A stretch of DNA of 64,000 nt from positions 930,001-994,000 of the forward strand of contig NZ_JACHWU010000001.1 of the NCBI RefSeq assembly GCF_014191605.1, written 5' to 3'. The position numbers and the translations under genes were made by a program. The stretch comes from Prauserella isguenensis. Its GTDB lineage: Bacteria > Actinomycetota > Actinomycetes > Mycobacteriales > Pseudonocardiaceae. The notes below the pieces were generated by a model. That model saw only the letters and a program-made list of their open reading frames with translations. It was not told the DNA's origin and ran no database searches. Below, piece by piece: positions 9,621 through 17,514 of the stretch; position 1 is the stretch's first letter; every line of letters starts with the position of its first letter.

Positions 9621-9944
9621 ATGACCACCGTGCCGGTTTACGACGCCGAATCCATGCGGAGCACGGCTGGGAAGGTCGACGGCATCGCCGACCGGATCGC
9701 CGAGGACAAGGCGAAGCTTCGCGGCGTCGAGGGGGAGAGCCCGTTCGGAGAGGTCGAGGACACCGACGATCCGGAACGGGTGGACGACGCGCTCGGCTCG
9801 TTCACCTCGGGTATGCAGGCCGAATTCGACGCGGCGCACCAGCACATGACCGAGGCCAGTGGAGCCTTGCGCAATGCGATCGCTGCGATGTCCGAGGCGG
9901 ACGCGCAGGCGGCGAGCAACCTGACGATGCGGGGCGAGGCCTGA
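9621..9944 (+). CDS. EspC-like small type VII secreted protein
   Basis: The 107-residue helical protein is Asp/Glu-rich and has no signal peptide. It has no WxG turn. Its size, helical content and position directly before a WXG100 gene resemble the EspC family (PF10824), small co-secreted ESX proteins. The ATG at 9621 follows GAAGGGGG closely, and the next gene begins one base after the stop. A short gap of 133 bases separates it from espG, so it may have its own promoter. The family call is tentative; what is firm is that it is a small helical protein in a type VII operon. Confidence 0.6.
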   Translation: MTTVPVYDAESMRSTAGKVDGIADRIAEDKAKLRGVEGESPFGEVEDTDDPERVDDALGSFTSGMQAEFDAAHQHMTEASGALRNAIAAMSEADAQAASNLTMRGEA

Positions 9945-9945
9945 C

Positions 9946-11097
9946 ATGTCGCTGGGGATGCCGGAGAACTGGAGCCAGGTCGAATCCAGCGCGGCGAAGG
10001 TCGACAAGGTCGATCCGGGCAGGATTCAGAACGTTGCGCAGGAGTTCAAAACCGCGTCGGAGAACGCGGGTGACCATTCCGCGGAGTTGAAGAACGCGGC
10101 CTCGCCGCTTTCCGAGGGAGGCGTCTGGAACGGCCCTGCTGCGGACGCGTTCTTCTCGTACGTCGCACAGGTCGCGTCGGCGGGGCGGCGCGTCAAGGAC
10201 AAGCTCGACGAGGCCGCGGTCGAACTGAGCGAGCTGCAGCAGAAGTTGTCCGAGCTGAAGAAGTCGATCAACGAGGCGAAGGCGGCCGCGAAGCGGGAGA
10301 TCGACGAGCGCAACAAGCAGGCCGAGCAGCGCGCCCAGCAGGCGGCGCAGCAGGCCCAGAACGCGGCGAACGGCGAGGGCGGCGGCCAGGACCCGGAGGC
10401 GATCCGCGAAGAGGCGCGGCAGCAGAACCGGCAGACGGCGTCGCAGGCGGACGAGCGGATCAAGGGGCTCCTGAACCAGGCGAACCAGGCCATCAAGAAG
10501 GCCCAGCGGCTGATGAAGCAGGAGATCGACGGCGGGGGCGGCTACTCGCAGGTGCCGAAGCCGGGACAGGCGCAGTCGCAGATGGCCGACACCGGCGGTA
10601 TCGGCAACCCGGGAAGCGCACCGAGCGTCGGCGGCGGCAGCGGCAGCGGCAGTGGTGGCGGTGGCGGTGGTGCCGAAACGGCCGTCGGTGGTGGCGGCGG
10701 GCTCGGGTCGAGCGGTGGCCCGCCCGCGGGCCCTCCGCCCGGCAACGTGGAGCAGTGGATCAAGGAAGCCATCAAGATCCTCCGCGAGAACGGCATCCCC
10801 GTCAGCGAAGAGAACATCGACCAGATCTGGACGATCATCGAGCACGAGTCCGGTGGCGATCCCCGCGCGATCAACGACTGGGACTCGAACGCCGCGAAGG
10901 GCACGCCGTCGAAGGGCCTGATGCAGTGCATCGACCCCACGTTCGACGCCCACACCCTGCCCGGGCACGGCGACATCTGGGACCCGGTCGACAACATCAT
11001 CGCCGGCGTCCGCTACACCTTCGACCGCTACGGCAGCCTCGAACAGCACCCGGGTCTCGAGTCGATTTCCTCCGGCGGCGGCTATCAGCCGTACTGA
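9946..11097 (+). CDS. WXG100 domain fused to a lytic transglycosylase
   Basis: The 383-residue protein has three parts. Residues 1-100 are a WXG100-type helical hairpin with GGVWNGPAADAF (Trp61). Residues 100-205 are a long charged coiled coil rich in Gln and Ala, followed by a Gly/Ser linker. From about residue 270 there is a transglycosylase SLT-like domain with IIEHESGGDPRAIN, where Glu301 is the likely catalytic acid, then KGLMQCIDPTFDAH and a C-terminal NIIAGVRYTFDRYGS. It should cleave peptidoglycan after export through a type VII system. Mycobacterial ESX loci keep such hydrolases separate, so the fusion is notable. It is translated right after the EspC-like gene (stop and start one base apart). 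Confidence 0.85.
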   Translation: MSLGMPENWSQVESSAAKVDKVDPGRIQNVAQEFKTASENAGDHSAELKNAASPLSEGGVWNGPAADAFFSYVAQVASAGRRVKDKLDEAAVELSELQQKLSELKKSINEAKAAAKREIDERNKQAEQRAQQAAQQAQNAANGEGGGQDPEAIREEARQQNRQTASQADERIKGLLNQANQAIKKAQRLMKQEIDGGGGYSQVPKPGQAQSQMADTGGIGNPGSAPSVGGGSGSGSGGGGGGAETAVGGGGGLGSSGGPPAGPPPGNVEQWIKEAIKILRENGIPVSEENIDQIWTIIEHESGGDPRAINDWDSNAAKGTPSKGLMQCIDPTFDAHTLPGHGDIWDPVDNIIAGVRYTFDRYGSLEQHPGLESISSGGGYQPY

Positions 11098-11195
11098 CCA
11101 CTACCCCTCCAGGGGAGGGTGCGGCGGCGGGGACATGAAAGTCCCTTCACAGTCGGCTCAGGAGGGTTTCACAGGGCGGCGGCATCGTTGACGTC

Positions 11196-12377
11196 ATGAG
11201 CGAAGAGCAGTGGCAACCGGACGAGGCGCAGCTCCACGACCTGTGGGCCGCCGTCGCCGGCGCGAGCGGTGACACCGCCGTGGACAGCCGCGTCACTCAC
11301 CGCGACGTCCAGCGGGCCTCGACGACCGTGGCCGCGCGGGTGGACGTGGCGCGCGCCGACGGTTCCCGCGGCGCCGACACCTACTGCGCCAGCACGTCGG
11401 AGAAGGCGCGCCCGGCGATGCGGATGTCCGACGGCGAGCGCGAGCTCGGCGTGTGGCGGTTCCCGCACGACCCGGCGCTGCCCGGGCTCGCGGGCGCCGT
11501 GGACCCCGGCCGGTTGCGCGACCTGCTCGGCGGGTTGGGCCTGCCGGCGGGGGACCTACGGCCGACCGTCCGTTCGTACCGGCCGCTGCGCCGAGCCGTG
11601 GTTGAGGTGCGGGCCGGGCGGACGACGGTGTTCGTCAAGGTGCTGCGGCCCGACAAGGTCGAACAGCTGCACCGGCTGCACCGTGCTGCCGAGGGCGGTA
11701 TCGCCGCCGAGAGTCTCGGCTGGACCGGCGACGGGCTGCTCGTGCTCGCGGGTGTCGCCGGCACGCCGTTGCGGAGGCTGCTGCTCGGTGGCAACACGAT
11801 GGAGCTCGAACGCGTCGACCCCGCCGAGATCGTGGCCACGCTTCACGGCCTGCCGGAGACGTTCGCCGACCACGCCCGCAGGCGGAGCTGGGTCGACCAG
11901 GCCGGGCACTACGCCGACGTCGTCGCCCGCGTGCACCCGAAGGCCGCGGCCACGGCACACGCCGTCGCCGAGGCCGTGGACGTGCAGACCGGCGCCGCTC
12001 CCGTGCCCGTCCACGGCGATTTCTACGAGACGCAGCTGCTCGTCTCCGGTGGCCGCCTCGTCGGGCTGCTCGACCTCGACACCGCGGGTGCCGGCGACCC
12101 GCACGACGATCCGGCCTGCCTCCTCGGGCATCTGTCCGTGCTGTCGCAGGTCAAACCCGAGCGGGCGCCGGTGATCGACCGGTTCACCGCGCGGTGTCTG
12201 CGCGAGTTCGACAGGCACTGGGACCCGGCGGCACTGCGGGCGCACGCCGCCGCAGTGGTGTTGTCGCTGGCACCGGGCGCTCACCGCACCGGACGGCGGG
12301 GGTGGCGCGCCGTGCTCGAACAGCGGCTCGACCTGGCGTGGAACTGGTGCCACGCCGACGATCCGCTCGCCGTCTGA
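11196..12377 (+). CDS. Aminoglycoside phosphotransferase-family kinase
   Basis: The 393-residue protein carries the APH fold. The catalytic loop reads VHGDFYETQLLV (about residues 271-282) and the metal-binding loop reads LLDLDTAGAGDPHDDPA; both match the HGDxxxxN/Q and DxD patterns. The family phosphorylates small molecules such as antibiotics, choline or sugars, and many environmental members have unknown substrates. The first 85 residues are unusual for the family and may be an extra domain. GAGG upstream supports the ATG at 11196. Neighbours give no hint of substrate, so a resistance function should not be assumed. Confidence 0.75.
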   Translation: MSEEQWQPDEAQLHDLWAAVAGASGDTAVDSRVTHRDVQRASTTVAARVDVARADGSRGADTYCASTSEKARPAMRMSDGERELGVWRFPHDPALPGLAGAVDPGRLRDLLGGLGLPAGDLRPTVRSYRPLRRAVVEVRAGRTTVFVKVLRPDKVEQLHRLHRAAEGGIAAESLGWTGDGLLVLAGVAGTPLRRLLLGGNTMELERVDPAEIVATLHGLPETFADHARRRSWVDQAGHYADVVARVHPKAAATAHAVAEAVDVQTGAAPVPVHGDFYETQLLVSGGRLVGLLDLDTAGAGDPHDDPACLLGHLSVLSQVKPERAPVIDRFTARCLREFDRHWDPAALRAHAAAVVLSLAPGAHRTGRRGWRAVLEQRLDLAWNWCHADDPLAV

Positions 12378-12546
12378 GTCGCCACCCGGGTTCTCCGTTC
12401 GCCGGCGTTCGAACCCTCCGCGGGCCTCCCACAGGTCCGTAGGTCGTCGAACGGTCCGGTGGCCCCTGGATTCCTCACGCGGATCCGCCGCGTGCAGGTA
12501 CTCGAGAAATTTCACCCGAACACGTTCTCCGAAAGGAATTCCCCTC

Positions 12547-12969
12547 ATGGCAAGCAACAAGCGTCCCTGGTTCGTCGTCGCCGCAGCGGCCGTCGGTGTC
12601 GGTGGTGCGATCGCCGTCGGCGGCACGGCGGTGGCCGACGACGTGAACGACCCGAAACCCGTCTCGCAGGTGCAGCAGGCCGAGGCAGGAAGCGGGGGCG
12701 CCGAATCCGCGGACTCGCCGAACGACGCCGACGACGTGAACTCGGCGAACTCGGCGAACTCCCCGAACGGCGCCGACTCGGCCGACTCGCCCAACGACGG
12801 TGATAAGGCGGGCGCGGTCGACACCGCGAACTCGCCCGAGGACGGCGACGACGCCGACTCGCCGGCCGACAGGGAAGGCGACCGTGGCGAGGACCGCGCC
12901 GACGACGTGAACTCGGCCGACTCGCCCGACGGTCCCGACTCCGTGGCGAGTGCCGACTCGCCGGAGTGA
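12547..12969 (+). CDS. Secreted acidic low-complexity protein with SADSPND-type repeats
   Basis: The 140-residue protein has a clear signal peptide (KRPWFVVAAAAVGVGGAIAV, cleavage after TAVA near residue 31). The mature part is almost wholly made of Asp, Ser, Asn, Pro, Ala and Glu. Short repeats of the form SADSPND, SANSPNG, TANSPED and SADSPE recur about every 8-15 residues, with DDVNSA units between them. No known domain is recognised. Such a chain would be unfolded, strongly negative and possibly cation-binding or glycosylated. AAAGGAA precedes the ATG. It may share a transcript with the following membrane protein. I can assign no function. Confidence 0.75.
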   Translation: MASNKRPWFVVAAAAVGVGGAIAVGGTAVADDVNDPKPVSQVQQAEAGSGGAESADSPNDADDVNSANSANSPNGADSADSPNDGDKAGAVDTANSPEDGDDADSPADREGDRGEDRADDVNSADSPDGPDSVASADSPE

Positions 12970-13031
12970 ACCGTCGACCGAACGGGAGTTATCGGGCAGA
13001 ATGCTCGAAAATGACGAGAGGTTGAACAGCG

Positions 13032-13832
13032 ATGTCGACCGAGTACGCCCAGGGGGTTCACCGCGACCCCGCCGACGACGTGGCGACCGTCCATAGTCGA
13101 CAGTCTCCGCCGGACGGGGCGGTGCGACTGCGCCGCGCGTGGTGGATTCTCCTGGGCGTCTCGGTGCTCCTCAACGGCGTCAGCATGGCGGTTCCGGCGC
13201 TGATCGAGCATCCGCTGACGAACGATCGCGGTGAGGTTCAGCTGTACCTCGACGTCTTCGTCGAGGGAAACCTGCCGACGTGGTGGAGTGTCGGTCTGCT
13301 CGGCAGTACCGCGGTGTTGTTCGGGTTCGTGGGCTGGCTCGCCCGCGGTGCCGGTGCGCGGGCCGAGTCGTGGGGTTGGTGGTGCGGAGCTGTCCTCATC
13401 GGACTGTTGTCGCTCGACGATCACACACAGCTGCACGAACGTCTCGACCGTATCGGGCAGCGGCTGGTCACGTTCGACAGCGGATTCCCGTTCTACTGGC
13501 TGATTCCCGGGTTGCTCGCGGGAGCGGTCGTGGCCGGTGGATTGTTGCTTCTCGCCGCCCGGTTGCGAGGCAGGCCGCGTCGGCTGGTCGTCGCGGGCGG
13601 TGCGCTGCTGTTGTGGTCCGCGCTCGGCATGGAGGCGATGCAGGGGCTGTGGATCGCGGCGGGAGAGAGCGGGCCGCTGTACGTGTTGACGTATCACGCG
13701 GAGGAACTGGGCGAGAACGTCGGCGTGCTGCTGCTCATGGCGGCTGCGGCGTCGGCGGTGTCGTTGCAACGAGTGCCCGCCGATGCGGGGGTCACGGCCC
13801 GGTACCGCCGATCCGGGCGGGTGGAGGCCTGA
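13032..13832 (+). CDS. Six-helix membrane protein of unknown function
   Basis: The 266-residue protein shows six hydrophobic segments at about residues 38-60, 83-103, 115-130, 155-180, 190-212 and 232-250. Polar residues inside or next to the helices are notable: LSLDDHTQLHERL after helix 3 and YHAEELGENVG before helix 6. These His/Asp/Glu clusters could bind a metal or be catalytic, as in membrane hydrolases, but I do not recognise the family. It lies 62 bases after the acidic secreted protein and just before an AraC-type regulator, on the same strand. Confidence 0.6.
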   Translation: MSTEYAQGVHRDPADDVATVHSRQSPPDGAVRLRRAWWILLGVSVLLNGVSMAVPALIEHPLTNDRGEVQLYLDVFVEGNLPTWWSVGLLGSTAVLFGFVGWLARGAGARAESWGWWCGAVLIGLLSLDDHTQLHERLDRIGQRLVTFDSGFPFYWLIPGLLAGAVVAGGLLLLAARLRGRPRRLVVAGGALLLWSALGMEAMQGLWIAAGESGPLYVLTYHAEELGENVGVLLLMAAAASAVSLQRVPADAGVTARYRRSGRVEA

Positions 13833-13852
13833 TCCGGGCTATGCTCGACGGC

Positions 13853-14248
13853 GTGGCCACGATGAGCCCCCGTGAGGACCAGAACCGCCGCTTGCTGCGT
13901 GCCCGGGACGCGATCGACCGCGACTACGCGAAACCTCTCGACGTGCCCACGCTCGCCCGCGTCGCGTTGATGTCGCCCAGTCACTTCACCCGTTCGTTCC
14001 GTGCGACGTTCGGCGAGACGCCCCATCGGTACCTGCAGCGCAGGCGGATCGAACGGGCGATGGCGCGGCTGCGGTCGCCGTCGGCGACGGTCACGCAGGT
14101 GGCCGAGGAGGTCGGATTCGACAGTCTCGGCACGTTCAGTCGCACGTTCCGGTCGATCGTCGGATCGTCGCCCGTCGAGTACCGTGCGGCGGCGACGCCG
14201 CTGCCCGTGCCGGTGTGCTTCGTCAAGACTTGGTCACGCCCGGCCTGA
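13853..14248 (+). CDS. Short AraC-family transcriptional regulator
   Basis: The 131-residue protein consists almost only of an AraC double helix-turn-helix: LDVPTLARVALMSPSHFTRSF for the first and VTQVAEEVGFDSLGTFSRTF for the second, followed by the usual GSSPVEYR end. It lacks a ligand-binding domain, as is common for this subgroup paired with VOC proteins. I prefer the GTG at 13853 because TATGCT at 13840-13845 would be a -10 placing the transcript start there; an ATG at 13841 overlapping that hexamer and an ATG at 13862 are alternatives. It probably controls the VOC gene that follows. Confidence 0.85.
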   Translation: MATMSPREDQNRRLLRARDAIDRDYAKPLDVPTLARVALMSPSHFTRSFRATFGETPHRYLQRRRIERAMARLRSPSATVTQVAEEVGFDSLGTFSRTFRSIVGSSPVEYRAAATPLPVPVCFVKTWSRPA

Positions 14249-14323
14249 CCGGGACCCCGACGGGGCCGAGGTGAGCAGTTTCGGATAAGCCGGACAGGCC
14301 GGTATCGCCGTAGCGTTAGCGGC

Positions 14324-14785
14324 ATGTTCACACGAATCGGAATCACCTCGGTCATGGTCCTCGATCAGGACGAAGCCCTCGACTTCTACTGCGGCACGCT
14401 CGGCTTCGAGGTCACCGACGACGTCGACCTCGGGTTCATGCGCTGGCTCACGGTGCATCTGCCCGCCCAGCCGGACACCCACCTGCTGCTGGAGGTGCCG
14501 GGCCCGCCGCAGCACAGCGAGGAGGTCGCGGCGCAGGTCCGCGACCTGGTCACGAAGGGCGCGCTCGGCGCGGCGGCGATCCTGAACACCGACGACTGCC
14601 GCAAGACGTACGAGACGCTGCGTGCCAAGGGCGTCGAGTTCACGCAGGAGCCCGTCGAACAACCGTACGGCGTCGACTGTGCGCTGCGGGACCCGTTCGG
14701 CAACCACATCCGCATCACGCAGCCGGCCGAGGGGCCGGTGGAGATCACCGACGAGGACGTCGAACGTATGCAGTGCGGCTCCTGA
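14324..14785 (+). CDS. VOC (glyoxalase-like) family protein
   Basis: The 153-residue protein has the paired beta-alpha-beta modules of the vicinal oxygen chelate superfamily, starting ITSVMVLDQDEALDFYCGTL and ending CALRDPFGNHIRITQP. The family includes dioxygenases, glyoxalases and antibiotic-binding proteins; the substrate cannot be read from sequence. A -10-like TAGCGT at 14311-14316 lies seven bases before the ATG, suggesting a leaderless transcript separate from the AraC gene. The AraC-VOC pair is a recurring actinobacterial arrangement. Confidence 0.85.
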   Translation: MFTRIGITSVMVLDQDEALDFYCGTLGFEVTDDVDLGFMRWLTVHLPAQPDTHLLLEVPGPPQHSEEVAAQVRDLVTKGALGAAAILNTDDCRKTYETLRAKGVEFTQEPVEQPYGVDCALRDPFGNHIRITQPAEGPVEITDEDVERMQCGS

Positions 14786-14849
14786 ACCCCGAACGTGTTC
14801 GATAGGCTGCGCGCGGCCCCCGAGATCGCGCGCAGCCTGGAGAACCGCA

Positions 14850-15701
14850 GTGACGTCAACGCCAGGACGAAACGGCAGCCGCGAGGCGCAGCTGCCGACG
14901 GTCATCGACCCGGACGTGCCGAGCATCGCCAGGGCCTACGACGCCACGCTGGGCGGCAAGGACAACTACGAGGTCGACCGTGAAGTCGCTCGCCAGCTGC
15001 GCGAGGTGACCCCCGAGGTCACGACCCTCGCGTGGGACAACCGCGACTTCCTGATCCGCGCCACGCGTTTCATCGTCGGCACGGTGGGCATCGACCAGAT
15101 CGTCGATGTGGGTTCCGGCCTGCCGACGGTCGAGAACACGCACGACGTCGCCGTCCGGTTCAACCCGGACACGTGCGTGGTCTACGTCGACATCGACCCG
15201 ATCGTCATCGCCCACGGCCGCGCGCTCGTCGAGGACCACGAAACCGTCCACTGCGTCCAGGGTGATCTCACCGCACCGGAGACTCTGCTCCGTGACCCCG
15301 AGGTGGCGGGCAGGCTCGACTGGGACCGGCCGATGGCGCTGTACCAGGTCGGCACGCTGCACCACGTCGCCGACGACCGTGACCCCGCGGCGATGATGCG
15401 CACCTACGTCGACGCGCTGCCCTCGGGGTCGCACGTCGTGCTGTCCCACTTCTTCAGCCCCGGCGACGAGGACCCCGAGGCCGCTGCGGTGGCCGAGCGG
15501 CTCGAGCACGCCTTCCTGCACAGCCCGATGGGAACCGGCCGGTTCCGTACGCGCGAGGAGATCGCCGCCTACTTCGACGGCCTCGAGTTCGTCGACCCGG
15601 GTCTCGAGACACTCGCCTACTGGTGGCCCGAGGGCCCGCCGCCGGAGAACCTCGACCCCGCCCGCCGCCTCATGATCGGCGCCGTCGCCCGCAAACCGTA
15701 G
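14850..15701 (+). CDS. SAM-dependent methyltransferase of the DUF574 family (copy 1)
   Basis: The 283-residue protein belongs to the actinobacterial DUF574 methyltransferase family (PF04672). Typical features are SIARAYDATLGGKDNYEVDR near the start, IVDVGSGLPTVENTH for the SAM loop, VVYVDIDPIVIAHGRALV, and HHVADDRDP. The target is unknown for most members. The GTG at 14850 follows GGAGAAC and is the start used by relatives (VTSTPGRNG). A TAGGCT at 14803-14808 is a candidate -10. A second, diverged copy is encoded at 49357-50211, with the same SAM loop order. Confidence 0.88.
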   Translation: MTSTPGRNGSREAQLPTVIDPDVPSIARAYDATLGGKDNYEVDREVARQLREVTPEVTTLAWDNRDFLIRATRFIVGTVGIDQIVDVGSGLPTVENTHDVAVRFNPDTCVVYVDIDPIVIAHGRALVEDHETVHCVQGDLTAPETLLRDPEVAGRLDWDRPMALYQVGTLHHVADDRDPAAMMRTYVDALPSGSHVVLSHFFSPGDEDPEAAAVAERLEHAFLHSPMGTGRFRTREEIAAYFDGLEFVDPGLETLAYWWPEGPPPENLDPARRLMIGAVARKP

Positions 15702-15718
15702 AGCACGTCCCGGCTCCT

Positions 15719-15894
15719 GCCGTGTTGCGGATCCCGGGGCCCGTGTTGTGAGTTCCGGGGCTCGTGTTGCGGTTTCGGGGGCCTGCGTGGTGAGTTCGGG
15801 GCTCGTGCCGCTCCCGCCCGTCGCCCGTGGCGGCGCCCTCGTCGACGCGTTGCCGTGCGGCCGCTCCCGCCCGTCGCCCGTGGCGGCGCCCTCG
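15719..15894. repeat. Degenerate 20-bp tandem repeat and 34-bp direct repeat
   Basis: From about 15719 to 15806 there are four to five degenerate units of about 20 bases with the consensus CGTGTTGNGRNTTCCGGGGC. Then a 34-base sequence at 15808-15841 is repeated exactly at 15861-15894. This fills most of the 229-base gap between the methyltransferase and aminotransferase genes. Although open in one frame, the repeat does not look like part of the aminotransferase, whose family start is downstream. Confidence 0.7.
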
Positions 15895-15917
15895 CCGTTC
15901 GACGTGAGGCGTCCCCT

Positions 15918-15923
15918 TACAGT
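15918..15923 (+). promoter_or_regulatory. Candidate -10 element for the aminotransferase gene (leaderless)
   Basis: TACAGT ends seven bases before the ATG at 15931. This spacing would start transcription on the A of the start codon. It also supports the choice of this ATG over upstream in-frame codons. Confidence 0.4.
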
Positions 15924-15930
15924 GCTGGGC

Positions 15931-17109
15931 ATGACGACGGACTCCGCGACCACCCCGTTCCCGCCCGCCGCGACGCGCGCCGACGTGCCGCCGTTCTACG
16001 TGATGGACGTGCTGTCGGCGGCGAAGGCGCGGCAGGCCGAGCGTGGCGACGTGGTGTTCCTGTGCGCGGGCCAGCCGACGGCGGGTGCGCCGGAACCGGT
16101 GCTGGCCGCGGCGCAGGACGCGCTCCGCGGCGGCGACCTCGGCTACACGACGCAGCTGGGCATTCCGCCGCTGCGCGAGGCGATCGCCGGGCACTACGAC
16201 CGCGCCTACGGGCTCGACGTCGACCCGGCGGACGTCATCGTCACGACGGGGTCGTCGGGCGGGTTCCTGCTGGCGTTCCTCTCGGCGTTCGAGGCGGGCG
16301 ACCGGGTGGCGATGGCGCGGCCCGGCTACCCGGCGTACCGCAATCTGTTGAACGCGTTGGGCTGCGAGGTCGTCGAGTTCGCCACGGACGAGAGCACGCG
16401 GTTCCAGCCGACGCCCGACATCCTCGACGGGCTCGGCGACATCAAGGGCCTGATCGTGGCGAGCCCCAGCAACCCGACGGGCACGATCGTCGCGCCGGAC
16501 GAACTGGCCGCGCTCACCGAGTGGTGCACGGCGCGTGGCGTGCGGCTGATCAGCGACGAGATCTACCACGGCATCTCCTACGAGCGGGATGTCGCGTGCG
16601 CCTGGGAGACGTCCCGCGAGGCGCTGGTGCTCGGCTCGTTCTCGAAGTACTTCGCGATGACGGGCTGGCGGCTCGGCTGGATGCTGGCACCGCGGAGCCT
16701 GCACCGCAGTGTCGACGTGCTGACCGGCAACTTCAACATCTGCCCGCCCGCGTTGTCGCAGCACGCGGCGGTGGCGGCGCTGTCGCAGGAGTCGTACGCC
16801 GAGCTGGACGGGCACGTCGACCACTACCGCGCGAACCGCGATCTCCTCCTCGACGGGCTGCGCGGCATCGGGCTGACCCGTATCGCCCCGATCGACGGCG
16901 CCTTCTACGCGTACGTCGACGTCTCCGAGTACACCGACGATTCGCTGTCGTGGTGCCGCACACTGCTCGACGACACCGGAGTGGCGATCACCCCGGGCGT
17001 CGACTTCGACCCGGTCGCCGGCGGCTCGTTCGTGCGGCTGTCGTTCGCGGGAGCGCGGGACGACATCGCCACGGCCGTCGACCGCATGGGGGCGTGGCTG
17101 CGCGGCTGA
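15931..17109 (+). CDS. Class I/II PLP-dependent aminotransferase
   Basis: The 392-residue enzyme has the fold-type I aminotransferase motifs in order: QPTAGAPEPV, the cofactor-binding GSSGGFLLAF, ASPSNPTGTI, LISDEIYHGISY with the PLP-ring aspartate, and SFSKYFAMTGWRLGW with the Schiff-base lysine, then FVRLSFAGARDD with the carboxylate-binding arginine. It transfers amino groups between an amino acid and a keto acid; the pattern fits the aspartate/alanine aminotransferase group. The exact substrate is not evident. An upstream in-frame extension is repeat DNA and is excluded. Confidence 0.9.
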   Translation: MTTDSATTPFPPAATRADVPPFYVMDVLSAAKARQAERGDVVFLCAGQPTAGAPEPVLAAAQDALRGGDLGYTTQLGIPPLREAIAGHYDRAYGLDVDPADVIVTTGSSGGFLLAFLSAFEAGDRVAMARPGYPAYRNLLNALGCEVVEFATDESTRFQPTPDILDGLGDIKGLIVASPSNPTGTIVAPDELAALTEWCTARGVRLISDEIYHGISYERDVACAWETSREALVLGSFSKYFAMTGWRLGWMLAPRSLHRSVDVLTGNFNICPPALSQHAAVAALSQESYAELDGHVDHYRANRDLLLDGLRGIGLTRIAPIDGAFYAYVDVSEYTDDSLSWCRTLLDDTGVAITPGVDFDPVAGGSFVRLSFAGARDDIATAVDRMGAWLRG

Positions 17110-17239
17110 TCCGGCGGGTCGCGCTCTCGACTCCGGGGAACCCCGAGTTTTCCCTGAACGTTGCAGGGAGGCCGGGACTTCCGGTGTGCGGCGTGCCAAC
17201 CTGGACGTATCCGGCAGCACACACGAGTGGAGGAAGTAC

Positions 17240-17422
17240 ATGTTCTGGAAGATCGTCGGCGGCCTGCTCCTGGCGTGGGTCGCGTTCATGGTGATCGGTT
17301 CGGTCATCGGCTTCCTCGTCGAAGCGGTGTTCTGGATCGCGCTGATCGCCGGTGCCGGCTTCCTCGGCGCGGCGGCCTACGGCGCGCTCAAGGGCGGCGA
17401 CAAGAAGCGGATCGGCTCGTAA
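17240..17422 (+). CDS. Small two-helix membrane protein
   Basis: The 60-residue protein is mostly hydrophobic, with helices at about residues 4-27 and 29-49, and a short basic tail (GGDKKRIGS). GGAGG six bases before the ATG makes translation convincing. It has the look of small actinobacterial membrane proteins of unknown function. Neighbours do not suggest a role. Confidence 0.7.
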   Translation: MFWKIVGGLLLAWVAFMVIGSVIGFLVEAVFWIALIAGAGFLGAAAYGALKGGDKKRIGS

Positions 17423-17499
17423 CAGCGGATCCGACCGATGGCGGCCCGTGACGGCCGGTGACGGTCGACGCGTGAACCGTCACTGTCGGGGTGCGCGCA

Positions 17500-17514
17500 T
17501 ACCCTCGCCGGGTG
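17500..17514 (+). promoter_or_regulatory. -10 element abutting the start of the PCD-VOC gene
   Basis: TACCCT at 17500-17505 ends six bases before the GTG at 17512. This argues for a leaderless start at 17512 instead of the in-frame GTG at 17491, which would lie upstream of the promoter. Confidence 0.4.

Noticed and set aside
7803-10007. Very long minus-strand frame across the type VII island
   Set aside because: Shadow of the Pro/Gly-rich PPE-like gene and espG; composition is Arg/Pro-rich without any domain.
15748-15930. N-terminal extension of the aminotransferase
   Set aside because: The extension is translated repeat DNA; the family start is at 15931 and a promoter lies between.
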